Source: Candidatus Aerophobota bacterium (GTDB lineage: Bacteria; Aerophobota; Aerophobia; Aerophobales; B3-G15). Taken from it: a stretch of DNA of 17,122 bases. Positions 6,179 through 14,595 of the stretch are shown here, piece after piece. The stretch spans positions 1-17,122 of the forward strand of contig JAUWZM010000056.1 in assembly GCA_030615365.1 (NCBI GenBank), read 5' to 3'. Made by a program: the position numbers and the translations under genes. The number at the start of each line of letters is the position of its first letter. Position 1 is the stretch's first letter. The notes under the pieces are model-generated. The model worked only from the letters and a program-made list of their open reading frames with translations, searched no databases and had not been told where the DNA came from.

Positions 6179-9100
6179 GGCTGAGAAATTTTTACATGGC
6201 AAAAATGAGAAAAATTATCCCCTTTGGCTATATGGGTTAGTTCCAGAAGCTAAAGCGTACGGGGCATTTTTATTGTGGAAAAAACTCTCCTCTCCTGTGC
6301 TCTATCTCACTATTAATGAGCTAAGAGCGAAAAATATCTACCGTGATTTACTTACCTTCTGTGCAAAAGAGAGTCTTTTTTTTCTCCCCCTTAAAAAAGA
6401 AAACTCATCCACCTCCCGGTATCAAATCCTTCACCAATTGCAAAAAAAGAATAAAATCCTGATAATAACTCCCATATCTACTCTTCTCCAGGAAGTTCCC
6501 TCCCTAAATTTAATAGAAAAGGATAATCTTCGACTGGAAAGAGGAGAAAGCATATCTCGTGAGAGTCTCTTAAAGTGGTTAGAACAAAGAGGGTATGAAT
6601 TTTCTCCCCTGGTAGAAGAAAAAGGAGATTATTCAGTGAGGGGTGGAATAATTGATTTTTACTCACCCTTGCACTCTCACCCTGTAAGAGTCGAACTTTT
6701 AGATGAAAAAATAGAATCTATTCGAGAATTTAACCCTTTAAATCAACTCTCTATCGGGAAGAGAGAAGAAGTTATTATATCTTCTCGAGATGAATTTTCT
6801 TTGAATAAAGGAGGAAAGGTTCCCCTTTTCCCCTTTATTGAAGTTCTTCCATCCTCTTACTTTTTAATATTGGACGAACCCTTTGAAGCAGAGGCAGCGA
6901 AAATTCTTGATCAGAGATTAATCTCTTCGCTTCTACAAAGACCCCATTTTTACTTTTCCACGTTACCTCAGAAGGCCTCATGGATGAAGCCAAAAGAAAT
7001 TTTATCTGTTTCTTCTTCTTCTCTTAGCTCCTATCGGGGCAATCTCAATTTATTAGTCAAGGATATTAGGAAGTGGGAGGAAAAAGACTACCAAATAACG
7101 ATACTCACCTCTACTGATGGACAGGCACGGAGACTTCAAGAAATTATTTCAGAAAAAGGGATACAGGTTCATTTAAAGGAAAGGCTTTCTTTTCTCGATA
7201 AGAACCCTTGTCCTGTTATAAGCACGGGAGATATCCAGAAAGGTTTTGTCTTAGAAGATACAAGAGATGTGTTTATCAGTGATGAAGATATTTTCAGAAG
7301 GTATCGGGAAAGGAGAAAAAGATGGGCCCCTGAACCCCAGACAAGAGTTATTCAAGGATGGACAGAACTCCAGGAAAGTGATTATGTAGTCCATATGGAC
7401 TACGGGATTGGAACATTCAAAGGAATTACCACTCTTGAGATGAAGGGGGGAAAATATGATTATTTTCAGATTGATTACAAGGGATCTGATAAGCTTTATG
7501 TGCCCCTCAACCAACTTGATCGCTTGCATAAGTATATTGGTGATCCCGATAATCCTCCCCCAATTTATAGTTTGGAAGGAGGAAGATGGGAATGGGTGAA
7601 AAGGAGAGTTGAAAAAGCCACTCAAGAATTAGCTTCCTCTCTTTTAAAATTATATTCCCTGAGAAAGGTAGTTCGTGGACATTCCTTTTCTCCTGATGTA
7701 GAGTGGCAATTAGAATTCGAGGCTTCTTTTCCTTATCGGGAAACTCCTGATCAGTTAAAAGCTATAGAGCAGGTAAAAAAAGATATGGAAGATCCTTTCC
7801 CTATGGATAGATTAATTTGTGGAGATGCAGGCTATGGAAAAACTGAAATAGCTATCCGGGCAAGCTTTAAGACGCTAATGGATAACAAACAAACAGCAGT
7901 TTTAGTTCCTACTACCATACTTGCCGAACAGCACTATAGAACTTTTAAAGAAAGAATGGCTGCCTATCCTGTGAATATAGAGATGCTCTCGCGGTTTCAA
8001 TCACTCAGGCAGCAAAAACAGATAATCAGGGATTTAAAAAAGGGTAAAGTTGATATTATTATTGGAACTCACAGATTAATTCAAAGTGATGTGAATTTTA
8101 AAAATCTGGGACTGGTAATCATTGATGAGGAGCAAAGATTTGGGGTAAAACAGAAGAAGAAATTGAGAGAGCTGCACAGTACTGTGGATGTGCTAACCTT
8201 AACTGCTACGCCAATTCCTCGTTCTCTTTACATGGCTCTAACGGGGATTCGTAAGTTGAGCACCATTCTTTCACCTCCCGAAGAAAGACTTAATGTGAAA
8301 ACTCAAGTAACTGAATACAATGAAGAGCTAATTAAAAAAGCCATTGAGATGGAACTGGACCGGGGAGGGCAGATATTTTACCTATACAACAGAGTGAAGA
8401 GGATTAGCCAAATTGCCGCTAAGGTAAAGAAAATGATTCCCCACTCCCGTATTGCTGTATCTCATGGTCGGCTCTCTCCAGGGGAACTGGAAAAAACGAT
8501 GAGAGATTTCCTAAATCATAAATACGATATTTTAGTATGTACATCTATTATTGAATCAGGAATAGATATGCCTAATGTAAATACTTTAATTGTGGAAAGA
8601 GCTGAACAATTTGGCTTAGCTGACCTTTATCAACTAAGAGGAAGAGTGGGGCGGGGAAGAAGAAAGGGATATGCGTATTTCGTTTTTACCCCTGCTAAAT
8701 TGCTCACTGAAGAAGCCAGGAAGCGACTCCAGATTATCAATCAATTTAAAGGCTCTGGAGCTGGATTTCGTGTAGCAATGGAAGATCTTCAAACAAGAGG
8801 AGCGGGAAATCTTTTGGGAAAAGAGCAACATGGGCATATCGCTGCCGTTGGTTTTAACCTCTACTCTCAACTTCTTTCTCAGGAAATTAGAAAATTAAAA
8901 GGGGAAAAAATCAAACCTTCCTTTCCTATTAAACTTGATTTAGAAATAGAAGGAAGGATTCCTTCTTATTATATAGCGCGCCCGGAGCAAAGATTAGATC
9001 TTTACCTGAGGGCTGGAGAGATTGAAAACGAAGAAGATCTCCTGAAATTCAAGGAAGAGCTAAGAGATCGCTATGGTCCTCTACCCGGTGTGACAAGAAA

Positions 9101-9365
9101 CCTTATTCATCTATTAGAGATAAAACTACGCATTCAGGACCTTGGTGCTATCTCTTTAAGAAAGAGAAATTCTAAAATCTGGATTGGTTTTCCTTCCTCT
9201 TTGCTTTTAACCGAGGAGAAAAAAGTAAAGATCAAAAAAAATTTAATGAACGTTCAAGCACTACCTCAGGATAATAAAAATCTAATATTAGAATGCAAGG
9301 GAGAAGGAGAGAAGTTTTTAGTAAATCTAAAGAAAATTTTACAAAATATGAAAGATGTGATATAA
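6165..9365 (+). CDS. mfd: Transcription-repair coupling factor Mfd
   Basis: DNA translocase that removes RNA polymerase stalled at lesions and recruits UvrA. The 1066 residues are slightly short of E. coli Mfd (1148). In order: a UvrB-like N-terminal module (about 1-340, with GDYSVRGGIIDFYSP); the RNA-polymerase-interacting domain (about 395-475, WTELQESDYVVHMDYGIGTF); the helicase core with Walker A GDAGYGKT at 553-560, DEEQ at 654-657, TATPIPRSL, and motif VI QLRGRVGR at 823-830; then the C-terminal D7 domain starting near RAGEIENEEDLLKF. Walker A usually reads GDVGxGKT, so the Ala is a mild variant. The start is GTG at 6165; an in-frame TAA just upstream (6162) excludes an earlier start. 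It overlaps prfA by 14 bases, pointing to translational coupling. Confidence 0.97.
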   Translation: MVLLKAEKFLHGKNEKNYPLWLYGLVPEAKAYGAFLLWKKLSSPVLYLTINELRAKNIYRDLLTFCAKESLFFLPLKKENSSTSRYQILHQLQKKNKILIITPISTLLQEVPSLNLIEKDNLRLERGESISRESLLKWLEQRGYEFSPLVEEKGDYSVRGGIIDFYSPLHSHPVRVELLDEKIESIREFNPLNQLSIGKREEVIISSRDEFSLNKGGKVPLFPFIEVLPSSYFLILDEPFEAEAAKILDQRLISSLLQRPHFYFSTLPQKASWMKPKEILSVSSSSLSSYRGNLNLLVKDIRKWEEKDYQITILTSTDGQARRLQEIISEKGIQVHLKERLSFLDKNPCPVISTGDIQKGFVLEDTRDVFISDEDIFRRYRERRKRWAPEPQTRVIQGWTELQESDYVVHMDYGIGTFKGITTLEMKGGKYDYFQIDYKGSDKLYVPLNQLDRLHKYIGDPDNPPPIYSLEGGRWEWVKRRVEKATQELASSLLKLYSLRKVVRGHSFSPDVEWQLEFEASFPYRETPDQLKAIEQVKKDMEDPFPMDRLICGDAGYGKTEIAIRASFKTLMDNKQTAVLVPTTILAEQHYRTFKERMAAYPVNIEMLSRFQSLRQQKQIIRDLKKGKVDIIIGTHRLIQSDVNFKNLGLVIIDEEQRFGVKQKKKLRELHSTVDVLTLTATPIPRSLYMALTGIRKLSTILSPPEERLNVKTQVTEYNEELIKKAIEMELDRGGQIFYLYNRVKRISQIAAKVKKMIPHSRIAVSHGRLSPGELEKTMRDFLNHKYDILVCTSIIESGIDMPNVNTLIVERAEQFGLADLYQLRGRVGRGRRKGYAYFVFTPAKLLTEEARKRLQIINQFKGSGAGFRVAMEDLQTRGAGNLLGKEQHGHIAAVGFNLYSQLLSQEIRKLKGEKIKPSFPIKLDLEIEGRIPSYYIARPEQRLDLYLRAGEIENEEDLLKFKEELRDRYGPLPGVTRNLIHLLEIKLRIQDLGAISLRKRNSKIWIGFPSSLLLTEEKKVKIKKNLMNVQALPQDNKNLILECKGEGEKFLVNLKKILQNMKDVI

Positions 9366-9423
9366 TATAATGTCAACAGGTAAGTTTTCCTAAAAAATGG
9401 AGGGATTGTTCGTTTGTCATTGC

Positions 9424-9479
9424 TGTAGCTTGCCGATTTATCGGCGCATTAAATCCGCCCAATGAATTGGGCAGCTACA
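9424..9479. repeat. Three-way-junction palindromic intergenic element
   Basis: The outer arms TGTAGCT (9424-9430) and AGCTACA (9473-9479) enclose two adjacent perfect hairpins: GCCGA-TTTA-TCGGC (9432-9445) and GCCCAA-TGAA-TTGGGC (9457-9472, stem extendable to seven pairs). The linker is GCATTAAATCC. The whole unit folds into a cloverleaf-like three-way junction as DNA or RNA and lies between mfd and the parvulin gene. It resembles REP/MITE-like intergenic repeats I remember from candidate-phylum genomes; no coding potential is seen. Confidence 0.75.
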
Positions 9480-9546
9480 ATCGGCGGGAAATTTTAGAAA
9501 AGCTAAGCTATTACATAAATTTATTATATGTGATCGGAGTTGAGGA

Positions 9547-10533
9547 ATGAAAATGAAGAGAACTCTTCTTATAATTTTTTTAATAAATCTCACCCTTATT
9601 TTTTTAAAATTTAGCCCGGGATGGTCTCACCTTGAATTAATAGATCGGGTGATCGCGATAGTCAATGGAAGGGTAATTACTGAAAATGAACTGCAAAGAG
9701 AGGTCAGCGTTATTAGAAAAGAATTAAGGGAAGGGGAGGAAAACTTAGAAAAAAAAGTCATTTTGCAAATGATAGATAACTTTTTGCTTGAGCAAGAGGC
9801 AGAGAAAAAAAATATAGAAGTTCCTCCTTCTGAGGTAGAAGAGGAGATTGCAAGAATTAAAAACAATCTCTCTGAAGAAAGGTTTTTTCAAATTTTAGAG
9901 GAAGAAGGGTTATCTTTGAATGAACTTAAAGAAAAACTTAAGGGACGAATGCTTCGGGAAAAATTTCTATATAAAAAAACAAGTGAGGTAAGGGAGGAAA
10001 TTAGAATAGGGGAAGATGAATTAAAGGATTTTTATCAAAAATTAAAAGATTATCTGGAAGGGAAGATAAAAGAGGAAAAGGATATTGAACTATTCTATCA
10101 AAATTATCAGGAAGAATTAAAGCAGATTCAAATATCTCAAATTGTAGTCAAGGGAAAAGATAACGCACAGCAGGTTGCCTATCAATTAGAAAAAGGAGAG
10201 GATTTTTCTACTCTGGCAAAAAATCTTTCCTTAGCACCAGGGGCGAAACAAGGAGGGAACTTAGGATGGTTCAATCTCTTTGAGATAGAATCTCCTTTAA
10301 GAGAAGAAATTTTAAAACTAAAAAAGGGCGAGGTAAGCAAGATACTCAAAATTAAGGATGATTATTACCGCTTTATTGAGCTAAAGGATAAAAGAGAATT
10401 TTTATTTAATGAGTGGCGCAATAAAATCAAAGAGTACCTATTTCAAATAAGAATAGGAGAAACTATTCAGGGCTGGCTAACAAAGCTAAGGGCAAAAGGG
10501 GAAATTATTATAATCGATCCTTCTTTGCAATAA
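9547..10533 (+). CDS. Exported SurA-like peptidyl-prolyl isomerase (parvulin)
   Basis: Envelope folding chaperone/isomerase. Residues 1-27 look like a signal peptide (MKMKRT, a hydrophobic run LLIIFLINLTLIFL, then SPGWS); no lipobox cysteine follows, so the product should be soluble in the periplasm or translocated with a signal-anchor. A SurA N-terminal domain follows (LIDRVIAIVNGRVITENELQREV and a long helical chaperone part). A single parvulin domain sits at about 194-285, with QISQIVVKG, GAKQGGNLGWF and DDYYRFIELKDKR. E. coli SurA has two parvulin domains, so this is a one-domain form; PrsA or PpiD-like are the alternatives. The ATG at 9547 has GGAG seven bases upstream; ATG 9553 is also possible. 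It follows mfd, a pairing I recall in other phyla. Confidence 0.88.
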   Translation: MKMKRTLLIIFLINLTLIFLKFSPGWSHLELIDRVIAIVNGRVITENELQREVSVIRKELREGEENLEKKVILQMIDNFLLEQEAEKKNIEVPPSEVEEEIARIKNNLSEERFFQILEEEGLSLNELKEKLKGRMLREKFLYKKTSEVREEIRIGEDELKDFYQKLKDYLEGKIKEEKDIELFYQNYQEELKQIQISQIVVKGKDNAQQVAYQLEKGEDFSTLAKNLSLAPGAKQGGNLGWFNLFEIESPLREEILKLKKGEVSKILKIKDDYYRFIELKDKREFLFNEWRNKIKEYLFQIRIGETIQGWLTKLRAKGEIIIIDPSLQ

Positions 10534-10546
10534 TAAAAGGAAAAAT

Positions 10547-10736
10547 TACTATTCAGCCACAAAGACACGAAGACACCAAGATAAATGCGTGAATGTGTAG
10601 GAGAGGCAAAGGGCTAAAGGCGAAAGGTAGGGGGCGAATGGGGTGATGAGTAAAATGCATCTACGCTTCTACGCATTAACAGATCAACGAGATTATAAAT
10701 TCATATCACTTCTTTGTGCCTTGGTGACTTAGTGGC
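10547..10736. repeat. Nested imperfect inverted repeat filling the parvulin-murA gap
   Basis: The 227-base gap between the parvulin gene and murA has no ORF. Its outer arms start GCCACAAAGACACGAAGACAC (10556-10576) and end TTGGTGACTTAGTGGC (to 10736); the left arm and the complement of the right arm match at about 22 of 28 positions. Each arm is itself built from a seven-base period (AAGnCAC). Inner arms AATGCGTGAATGTGTAG (10584-10600) and CTACGCTTCTACGCATT (10661-10677) match imperfectly. The central 60 bases are G/A-rich. This fits a decayed MITE-like element. It begins with the TACTATTCAGCCAC motif shared with 3211-3224. Confidence 0.7.
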
Positions 10737-10760
10737 GGAACTGTTACAAGGAATAATTAT

Positions 10761-12014
10761 ATGGAAAAATTTATTATTGAAGGGGGTACTCCTCTTGAAG
10801 GAGCAGTGAAGGTTAGTGGATCAAAGAATGCTGCTTTGCCCATTATGGCTGCTTGTCTTTTGACAGAAGGAGAGTGTTATCTGGAAAATATTCCTCACCT
10901 AACCGATATTAAGGTTATGGAAGAAACCTTAAAAGGGTTAGGAGCGAAAGTAGAAAAAAAAGAGGAAAAACTAAGGATTAACGCCGGGTATCTTACCCAA
11001 TATGAGGCTCCTTATGAACTGGCAAAAAAAATGAGGGCTTCTTTTTTGATTTTAGGTCCGCTTTTAGCCAGGTCAGGCAAAGCTCGAGTAGCCCTGCCAG
11101 GCGGCTGCAATATAGGGGGAAGACCCATAGATCTGCATCTGAAAGGACTAAATCAGATGGGGGCAAAAATTAAAATAAAGCCTGAATATGTGGAAGCTAT
11201 CGCTGAAAGAAGACTGCAAGGAGCGAATATTTATTTTGATTTCCCCAGTGTTGGAGCCACTGAAAATATAATTCTCGCTGCCTGTTTAGCCAATGGAACT
11301 ACTACTATTGAAAATCCCTCTCGCTCCCCTGAAGTTTTGGATATGATTAACTTTTTAAAGAAGATGGGAGTAAAAATAGATGAGAAAAAAGTGAATTTCA
11401 TTAGAATTGAAGGGAAAAAGGAAATTTCTCCTGCTCATTACTCTGTCATTTCTGATCGCATAGAAGCTGGAACCTTACTAATGGCTGCAGTTATTAGTAA
11501 GGGAAAAATCACCATAGAAGGAGGAAATCCTCACCATCTTGGGGCTCTTCTAACAAAATTGAAGGAGATGGGAGCAAAAATTGATACATCGGATAGCTCT
11601 ATAAGAATCACCAGAGAATCTGATATTAACCCTGTGAGAGCAAAGACTCTTTCTTATCCCGGTTTCTCTACAGATTTTCAGCCTCAATTATCTTCCTTGG
11701 CCTGTCTGGCTAAAGGTAAAAGCGTGATAGAGGAAACTATCTTCGAAGATAGGTTTACCTATGTTCCTGAATTGAGAAAAATGGGAGCAAAAATTGAAGA
11801 GGGAAACTCAAAAATAATGGTTGAGGGGGTTCCTTTTCTATCAGGGGCTCCAGTAAAAGCTTCCGACATAAGAGGAGGAGCAGCTTTAGTATTAGCTGGG
11901 TTAGCAGCTCGAGGAGAAAGTGAAATTGTTGGGATTCATCATATTGACCGAGGATACGAAAGATTAGAAGAAAAACTTTCTCAGCTTAAAGCCAGGATAA
12001 TAAGAAGAGGCTAG
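10761..12014 (+). CDS. murA: UDP-N-acetylglucosamine 1-carboxyvinyltransferase MurA
   Basis: Cytoplasmic enzyme that transfers enolpyruvate from PEP to UDP-GlcNAc, the first committed step of peptidoglycan synthesis. The 417 residues are full length. Active-site residues are visible: K22-N23 in VSGSKNAALP, the catalytic cysteine C116 in PGGCNIGGRPIDLHLKGL (fosfomycin-sensitive form, not the Asp variant), and D305 in FSTDFQPQ, matching E. coli D305. Repeated inside-out alpha/beta barrel motifs (LxxMGAKI) recur four times. It has its own Shine-Dalgarno, AAGGA at 10748-10752, eight bases before the ATG. It sits downstream of a repeat-filled gap and 40 bases ahead of mreB, with which it is probably cotranscribed. 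Both serve wall growth. Confidence 0.97.
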   Translation: MEKFIIEGGTPLEGAVKVSGSKNAALPIMAACLLTEGECYLENIPHLTDIKVMEETLKGLGAKVEKKEEKLRINAGYLTQYEAPYELAKKMRASFLILGPLLARSGKARVALPGGCNIGGRPIDLHLKGLNQMGAKIKIKPEYVEAIAERRLQGANIYFDFPSVGATENIILAACLANGTTTIENPSRSPEVLDMINFLKKMGVKIDEKKVNFIRIEGKKEISPAHYSVISDRIEAGTLLMAAVISKGKITIEGGNPHHLGALLTKLKEMGAKIDTSDSSIRITRESDINPVRAKTLSYPGFSTDFQPQLSSLACLAKGKSVIEETIFEDRFTYVPELRKMGAKIEEGNSKIMVEGVPFLSGAPVKASDIRGGAALVLAGLAARGESEIVGIHHIDRGYERLEEKLSQLKARIIRRG

Positions 12015-12054
12015 AGACTGGGGAAGAGATGCAGAAATAAGAAAAGAGGATTAA

Positions 12055-13086
12055 ATGTTTTTTAGAGGTAAAAGAATAGGAATAGATCTTGGGACTACTA
12101 GCATTATAATATATGTAGAGGGAAAGGGGGTGGTTTTTAAAGAACCTTCAGTAGTATCGATGGATAGCAAATCCGGAGAAATTTTGGCTATAGGAAGCGA
12201 AGCGAAAGAAATGCTGGGTAGAACTCCTGGGAGCATTACAGCTATTAGACCAATGAAAGACGGAGTAATTGATGATTATGAAATCATAGAGAATATACTC
12301 AAATACTACATCAGGAAAATCTGTGGTAGGTGGGAACCTTTTCACCCCTATCTTATGATTTGCATTCCAACCAGAGGTACTTCAATAGAAAGAAGGGCAG
12401 TAGTGAATGCAGGCATGCGTGCAGGGGCAAAAAAAATCTCCTTAATTGAAGAACCTAAAGCAGCAGCTATAGGAGCAAATGTAGATATATCTAAACCGGA
12501 AGGAAGTATAGTGGTAGATGTGGGTGGCGGGACTGCTGATATAGCTGTTCTTTCTTTGGGAGATATTGTGGTTGGAGAATCTATTCGGGTGGCGGGAAAC
12601 AAAATGGATGAGGCAATCACGAGGTATGTAAGAAAAGAACACAAGGTAGTCTTAGGAGAAATCAGTGCTGAGCGGATAAAACAAAAAATTGGTTATGCGG
12701 TACTTCCTAAAAGAGGTGAAGAAATAGAAGTGAAGGGAAGGGATGCTATAAGCGGCCTTCCCAAAAGAATCAAAGTCAGTGCGGAAGAAATATGCAAGGT
12801 CTTATCCGAACCTTTATCTTTTATTATAAGTGGGATCAAAACAGTTTTAGGAAAAACACCACCAGAATTAGCAGCGGACATAATAAATCGAAAAATTGTT
12901 CTGACCGGGGGAGGAAGTCTTTTAAAGAATTTTGATCTTTTAGTAGAAAAAGAGACTGGAATACCAGCTTATCTGGCAGAAGATCCCATTTCTTGTGTAG
13001 CTATTGGAACAGGAAAGGTTCTGAAAAGCATGGATGTAATTAAGGATAATTATTTAACCGCAAATTCATACAGATTCACCCCATAA
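12055..13086 (+). CDS. mreB: Rod-shape-determining actin homologue MreB
   Basis: Bacterial actin that polymerises under the membrane and directs lateral wall synthesis. The 343 residues show the actin-fold ATPase motifs: phosphate 1 IGIDLGTTS near residues 5-13, the IPTRGTSIERRAV region, the IEEPKAAAIGANVDI segment, phosphate 2 VVDVGGGTADIAVLSLG, and the adenosine motif IVLTGGGSLLKNFD. The ATG has a GAGGA Shine-Dalgarno (12046-12050). The C-terminal tail after GTGKVLKSM is unusual: its last codons coincide with a copy of an intergenic repeat (13051-13066), so the tail may be repeat-derived. mreC and mreD do not follow; radA does. Mbl/MreBH paralogues cannot be excluded. Confidence 0.95.
   Translation: MFFRGKRIGIDLGTTSIIIYVEGKGVVFKEPSVVSMDSKSGEILAIGSEAKEMLGRTPGSITAIRPMKDGVIDDYEIIENILKYYIRKICGRWEPFHPYLMICIPTRGTSIERRAVVNAGMRAGAKKISLIEEPKAAAIGANVDISKPEGSIVVDVGGGTADIAVLSLGDIVVGESIRVAGNKMDEAITRYVRKEHKVVLGEISAERIKQKIGYAVLPKRGEEIEVKGRDAISGLPKRIKVSAEEICKVLSEPLSFIISGIKTVLGKTPPELAADIINRKIVLTGGGSLLKNFDLLVEKETGIPAYLAEDPISCVAIGTGKVLKSMDVIKDNYLTANSYRFTP
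13051..13066. repeat. Dispersed repeat copy inside the 3' end of mreB
   Basis: TATTTAACCGCAAATT is identical over 16 bases to 15662-15677 downstream of disA. Here it is translated as part of NYLTANSYRFTP, the MreB C-terminus. Farther on, 13180-13200 (ATCAGCGTACATCTACGACT region) resembles the opposite end of the same repeat type in reverse complement, so the mreB-radA gap may be one degraded element. Confidence 0.55.
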
Positions 13087-13209
13087 TGCTTAATCAATTA
13101 CCATTAAAGTTGAGACTTTTGGACTTTGGGCAAAAAACTAAAATGTAAGGGGTTTTGCGCATGATAATAAAAGAAAAAATATCAGCGTACATCTACGACT
13201 GGACAGTTG

Positions 13210-13214
13210 AAGGA
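13210..13214 (+). promoter_or_regulatory. Ribosome binding site fixing the radA start
   Basis: AAGGA lies seven bases before ATG 13222. The longer frame would begin at TTG 13207, upstream of this site and without a Shine-Dalgarno of its own, so the ATG is preferred. Confidence 0.75.
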
Positions 13215-13221
13215 CATCTGC

Positions 13222-14595
13222 ATGAGGAATAAAACAAGATTTGTCTGTCAGGAATGTGGTTATATTTCTCTTAAATGGATGGGGAAATGTCCAGAATGTG
13301 GAAAATGGGACAGCTTGCACGAAGAAAAGATGAATAAAGACAAATCTTCCCCTTCCCCTGCTCTCTCTATCCCTAAAACTGTGAGAGAGATTAAAATCTC
13401 CCCTAAAAGTCACTATTATAGTGGAATTTCTGAATTTGATCGTATCCTTGGGGGAGGGATAGTTCCCGGTTCTCTGGTTTTAGTTGGAGGAGAACCAGGC
13501 ATTGGTAAATCCACTCTTTTGTTAGAAGTAGCAAATAAACTAAGTTACCTTAAAGATACTATTCTTTATGTTTCAGGGGAGGAATCAGCACAACAAACTA
13601 AATTAAGAGCTCTTCGCCTTGGAGTAGATTCTCCTTACCTTTATATTTTACCAGAGACAAATCTGAAGATTATTCTTCAACAAATAGACAAGCTAAAACC
13701 TCGGGTAGTCGCCATAGATTCTATTCAATCTGTGTATATAGAGGATTTATCCTCCATGCCTGGTTCGATCACCCAAATTAGAGAATGCACAACTCATCTT
13801 ATGAGAGTAGCGAAACAAGAAAATATAACCATCTTTTTGATAGGTCACGTGACGAAAGAAGGAGCTATCGCCGGACCAAGAATCCTGGAGCATATGGTAG
13901 ACACAGTTCTTTACTTTGAAAGTAGCCAGGATTATCAGTATCGAATATTGAGAGCTACAAAGAATAGATTTGGACCTACATCAGAAATTGGCATCTTTAA
14001 AATGGAAAGGGGAGGATTGAAAGAAGTGATCGATTCCTCCCGGTTGTTCTTAAGAGAATCTTCTTTAGATACCAATATACCAGGAGCGGCTATAGTTCCT
14101 AGTGTGGAGGGAAGTAGAGTTTTTTTAGTAGAAATTCAGGCTCTGGTAAGTAATTCAAATTTAGCTATTCCAAGAAGGATAACTCAAGGGATAGATTACA
14201 ATCGAATCCATTTACTGTTAGCTGTCCTGGGGAAAAGAGGAAAATTTAGCTTTTTTAACAAGGATGTGTATGTAAATGTTGCTGGGGGAATGAAAGTAAA
14301 TGACCCTGCGTGTGATTTAGCTATCGCCTTATCTATTATTTCCAGTGTAACTAATAAACCTATGCCTGCCTGTAGCACAGCCTTGGGAGAGATAGGCCTT
14401 GCGGGAGAAATTAGACCAGTGGGATTTATAGAAAAAAGGATAAAGGAAACCATTAGACTGGGGTTTACCAAATGTCTCTTGCCCTGGTCATCAGAACTAC
14501 AAAAACTAAAGGAAGACAGAGAGTTCGCACGGATAAAGCTTATTGAGGTAAAAAGAATTGGCGAGGCTCTAAGAAAAGGATTAGAGGTAAATTAA
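13222..14595 (+). CDS. radA: DNA repair protein RadA (Sms)
   Basis: RecA-like hexameric helicase that processes branched recombination intermediates. The 457 residues contain an N-terminal C4 zinc finger (FVCQECGY...GKCPECGKWDSL), a Walker A motif GEPGIGKST at 90-98, a Walker B-type VVAIDSIQSVY, the RadA signature KNRFG at 247-251, and a C-terminal Lon-protease-like domain (GMKVNDPACDLAIALSIISS) lacking the Lon catalytic serine context. The start is ATG 13222, giving MRNKTRFVCQECGY, the typical family beginning. A TTG 15 bases upstream is less likely. The stop TAA abuts the TTG of disA, so the two are coupled; radA-disA-yacL is a widely conserved order. Confidence 0.96.
   Translation: MRNKTRFVCQECGYISLKWMGKCPECGKWDSLHEEKMNKDKSSPSPALSIPKTVREIKISPKSHYYSGISEFDRILGGGIVPGSLVLVGGEPGIGKSTLLLEVANKLSYLKDTILYVSGEESAQQTKLRALRLGVDSPYLYILPETNLKIILQQIDKLKPRVVAIDSIQSVYIEDLSSMPGSITQIRECTTHLMRVAKQENITIFLIGHVTKEGAIAGPRILEHMVDTVLYFESSQDYQYRILRATKNRFGPTSEIGIFKMERGGLKEVIDSSRLFLRESSLDTNIPGAAIVPSVEGSRVFLVEIQALVSNSNLAIPRRITQGIDYNRIHLLLAVLGKRGKFSFFNKDVYVNVAGGMKVNDPACDLAIALSIISSVTNKPMPACSTALGEIGLAGEIRPVGFIEKRIKETIRLGFTKCLLPWSSELQKLKEDREFARIKLIEVKRIGEALRKGLEVN

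Noticed and set aside
7251..7625. A 124-codon minus-strand frame within mfd, and similar minus-strand frames elsewhere
   Set aside because: All lie opposite well-conserved genes, with no ribosome binding site or family motif. They reflect codon bias of the true strand.
9424..9479. The three-way junction as a tRNA gene
   Set aside because: It is only 56 bases, has no T-loop motif TTCRA in place, no anticodon arm of seven-base loop and no acceptor of seven pairs with a discriminator.
13161..13232. A 23-codon ORF overlapping the radA start, possible leader peptide
   Set aside because: It has no good ribosome binding site, falls in repeat-like sequence, and no attenuator hairpin follows.
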